Source: an uncultured Pseudomonadota bacterium (GTDB lineage Bacteria; Pseudomonadota; Gammaproteobacteria; Steroidobacterales; Steroidobacteraceae). Taken from it: DNA of 12,107 bases. Made by a program: the position numbers and the translations under genes. A model generated the notes under the pieces. It was given only the letters and a program-made list of their open reading frames with translations. It did no database searches and was not told the origin of the DNA. This document shows, in pieces, positions 11,046-12,107 of this stretch. The DNA lies in the NCBI GenBank assembly GCA_903890265.1, contig CAITAM010000095.1, forward strand, positions 1 through 12,107. Reading direction: 5' to 3'. How positions within the stretch are numbered: position 1 is the first letter of the stretch; each line of letters opens with the position of its first letter.

Positions 11046-12107
11046 ATGGCCACCGCCCCTCCCGTCGCCGACGTCGATCTCCTCGTGGTCGGGGCCGGCA
11101 TCGTCGGTCTCGCGACCGCGCTCGCGGCGCGGCGCCGCGGCCTCACCGTGGCGGTCGTCGACCGCGACGCCCAGGCCAACGGCGCCTCGGTGCGTAATTT
11201 CGGCTTCGTCACGGTGACGGGCCAGGAGCGCGGGGCCATGTGGGCGCGCGCGCGCCGGTCGCGCGAGGTCTGGGCCGAGGTCGCCGCGGCGGCCGGCATC
11301 GAGGTGGTGCACACGGGGCTCTGGATGGCGGTCCGGCACCCGGAGTCGCTGCCGGTGCTCGAGGCGTTCATGGCGACCGAGATGAGCGAGGGCTGCCGGC
11401 TCCTCTCGCCCGCCGAGGCGCGCGCCCGCTGTCCCGAGCTCCGGGCCCCGGCACTTCGCGCCGTGCTCGAGAGCACCGTCGAGATGCGCGTCGAGTCGCG
11501 CGAGGCCATTCCGCGGCTCGCGGCCTGGCTGGCCGACGCGCACGGCGTCCGGTTCCTGCGCCAGACCACGGTGACGGGCATCGACCTGCCGGCCGTGCAC
11601 ACCTCGCGCGGCACGGTGCGGGCGCGGCGGGTCGCGGTCTGCCCGGGCGACGACTTTGCCGGTCTCTATGCCGGGCGTCTCGCGACCTTCGGGCTGACCC
11701 GCTGCAAGCTGCAGATGCTGAGGCTCGCCAGTCCCGGCTTTCGCCTGCCGGGCTCGCTGATGTCGGACCTCGGCCTCGGGCGCTACCGCGGCTACGCGGA
11801 TCTCGCCGAGGCGGCGCCGCTGAAGACCAGGCTTGCCACCGAGCAGGCCGCGCACCTCGCGCACGGCATCCACCTCATCGTCGTGCAGAGCGCGGACGGC
11901 AGCCTCGTGGTCGGCGACAGTCACCATTACGCGGCCACACCGGACCCGTTCTCGCTCGAGGAGGTCGACGCGCTGATTCTCGACGAGTTTCGCCACGCGC
12001 TCGGGATCGAGCCGCCACCGACGCTCGAGCGCTGGACCGGGACCTACGCCTCGGCGAGCGACCGGCCGGTCCTCATCGACCGGCCGGAGCCGCACGTTTG
12101 CGTCGCC
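11046..12107 (+). CDS. FAD-dependent oxidoreductase, TIGR03364-like (3' truncated by window)
   Basis: The frame is open from ATG 11046 to the window end, giving 354 residues without a stop. A Rossmann FAD-binding motif GAGIVGLATALAARRRG begins at residue 16 and closes with the acidic VVDRD at 38-41. NGASVRNFGFVTVTGQERG (residues 45-63) and the following W.RARRSREVW pattern resemble the DAO-family group TIGR03364, which is known to occur beside phosphonate-degrading phosphatase-like genes. Members oxidise amine-containing substrates, transferring electrons from FAD to oxygen or another acceptor. No signal peptide is present. The ribosome binding site is weak. Only the last few tens of residues should be missing, judging from the usual length near 370-380. 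The divergent aminotransferase would fit amine metabolism, but the gene to the right is not visible. Confidence 0.8.
   Translation, partial: MATAPPVADVDLLVVGAGIVGLATALAARRRGLTVAVVDRDAQANGASVRNFGFVTVTGQERGAMWARARRSREVWAEVAAAAGIEVVHTGLWMAVRHPESLPVLEAFMATEMSEGCRLLSPAEARARCPELRAPALRAVLESTVEMRVESREAIPRLAAWLADAHGVRFLRQTTVTGIDLPAVHTSRGTVRARRVAVCPGDDFAGLYAGRLATFGLTRCKLQMLRLASPGFRLPGSLMSDLGLGRYRGYADLAEAAPLKTRLATEQAAHLAHGIHLIVVQSADGSLVVGDSHHYAATPDPFSLEEVDALILDEFRHALGIEPPPTLERWTGTYASASDRPVLIDRPEPHVCVA

Noticed and set aside
10916..11614. N-terminal extension of the aminotransferase frame
   Set aside because: The family fold begins at ATG 10915 with a good ribosome binding site; the extension is antisense to the oxidoreductase.
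10656..12095. Minus-strand open frame of 479 codons crossing the divergent promoter
   Set aside because: Antisense to the FAD oxidoreductase and out of frame with the aminotransferase; composition typical of a shadow frame.

Overview
The window is GC-rich, densely coded and entirely bacterial. The gene set (Rhs polymorphic toxin, type II toxin-antitoxin modules, periplasmic PQQ-type dehydrogenase with cytochrome c, class IV aminotransferase) and the codon use suggest a high-GC proteobacterium, probably a gamma- or betaproteobacterium. The sequence alone does not fix the genus.

Three blocks are visible. Block 1 (1-2144, + strand) is polymorphic-toxin territory. It holds the C-terminal end of a toxin-like protein, two small multi-pass membrane proteins that could be its immunity partners, then a 5'-truncated 'orphan' Rhs C-terminus (conserved YRARYY...GRF...DP core plus an unassigned toxin domain) with a closely coupled small immunity candidate. 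Block 2 (2265-5036) is a mosaic of mobile-element debris and stability modules. An XRE regulator-VapB-VapC operon lies on the minus strand. A truncated CHC2 zinc-finger primase-like gene is transcribed divergently from it over a palindromic promoter region. A second minus-strand operon, XRE regulator-HicB-HicA, has a frameshifted hicA. The last piece is a frameshifted remnant of an IS3-family orfA. The two XRE proteins share one architecture (N-terminal HTH, basic linker, C-terminal helical tail), so the same regulator type heads two different toxin-antitoxin pairs.

Block 3 (5124-12107) looks like stable chromosome. The minus strand reads, in transcription order, class IV (branched-chain-like) aminotransferase, exported YtcJ-type amidohydrolase, NAD(P)H-dependent FMN reductase, exported sorbosone/glucose dehydrogenase-like beta-propeller with a fused cytochrome c, and exported peroxiredoxin. 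A divergent plus-strand FAD-dependent oxidoreductase, resembling the phosphonate-associated TIGR03364 group, runs off the right end. A strong inverted repeat lies between the divergent aminotransferase and oxidoreductase genes, where it would cover both -35 regions.

No rRNA, tRNA, CRISPR array, complete insertion sequence or origin was recognised. The main interest is in blocks 1 and 2: displaced toxin-immunity cassettes and regulator-headed toxin-antitoxin operons, with several breakpoints placeable to within a few bases.
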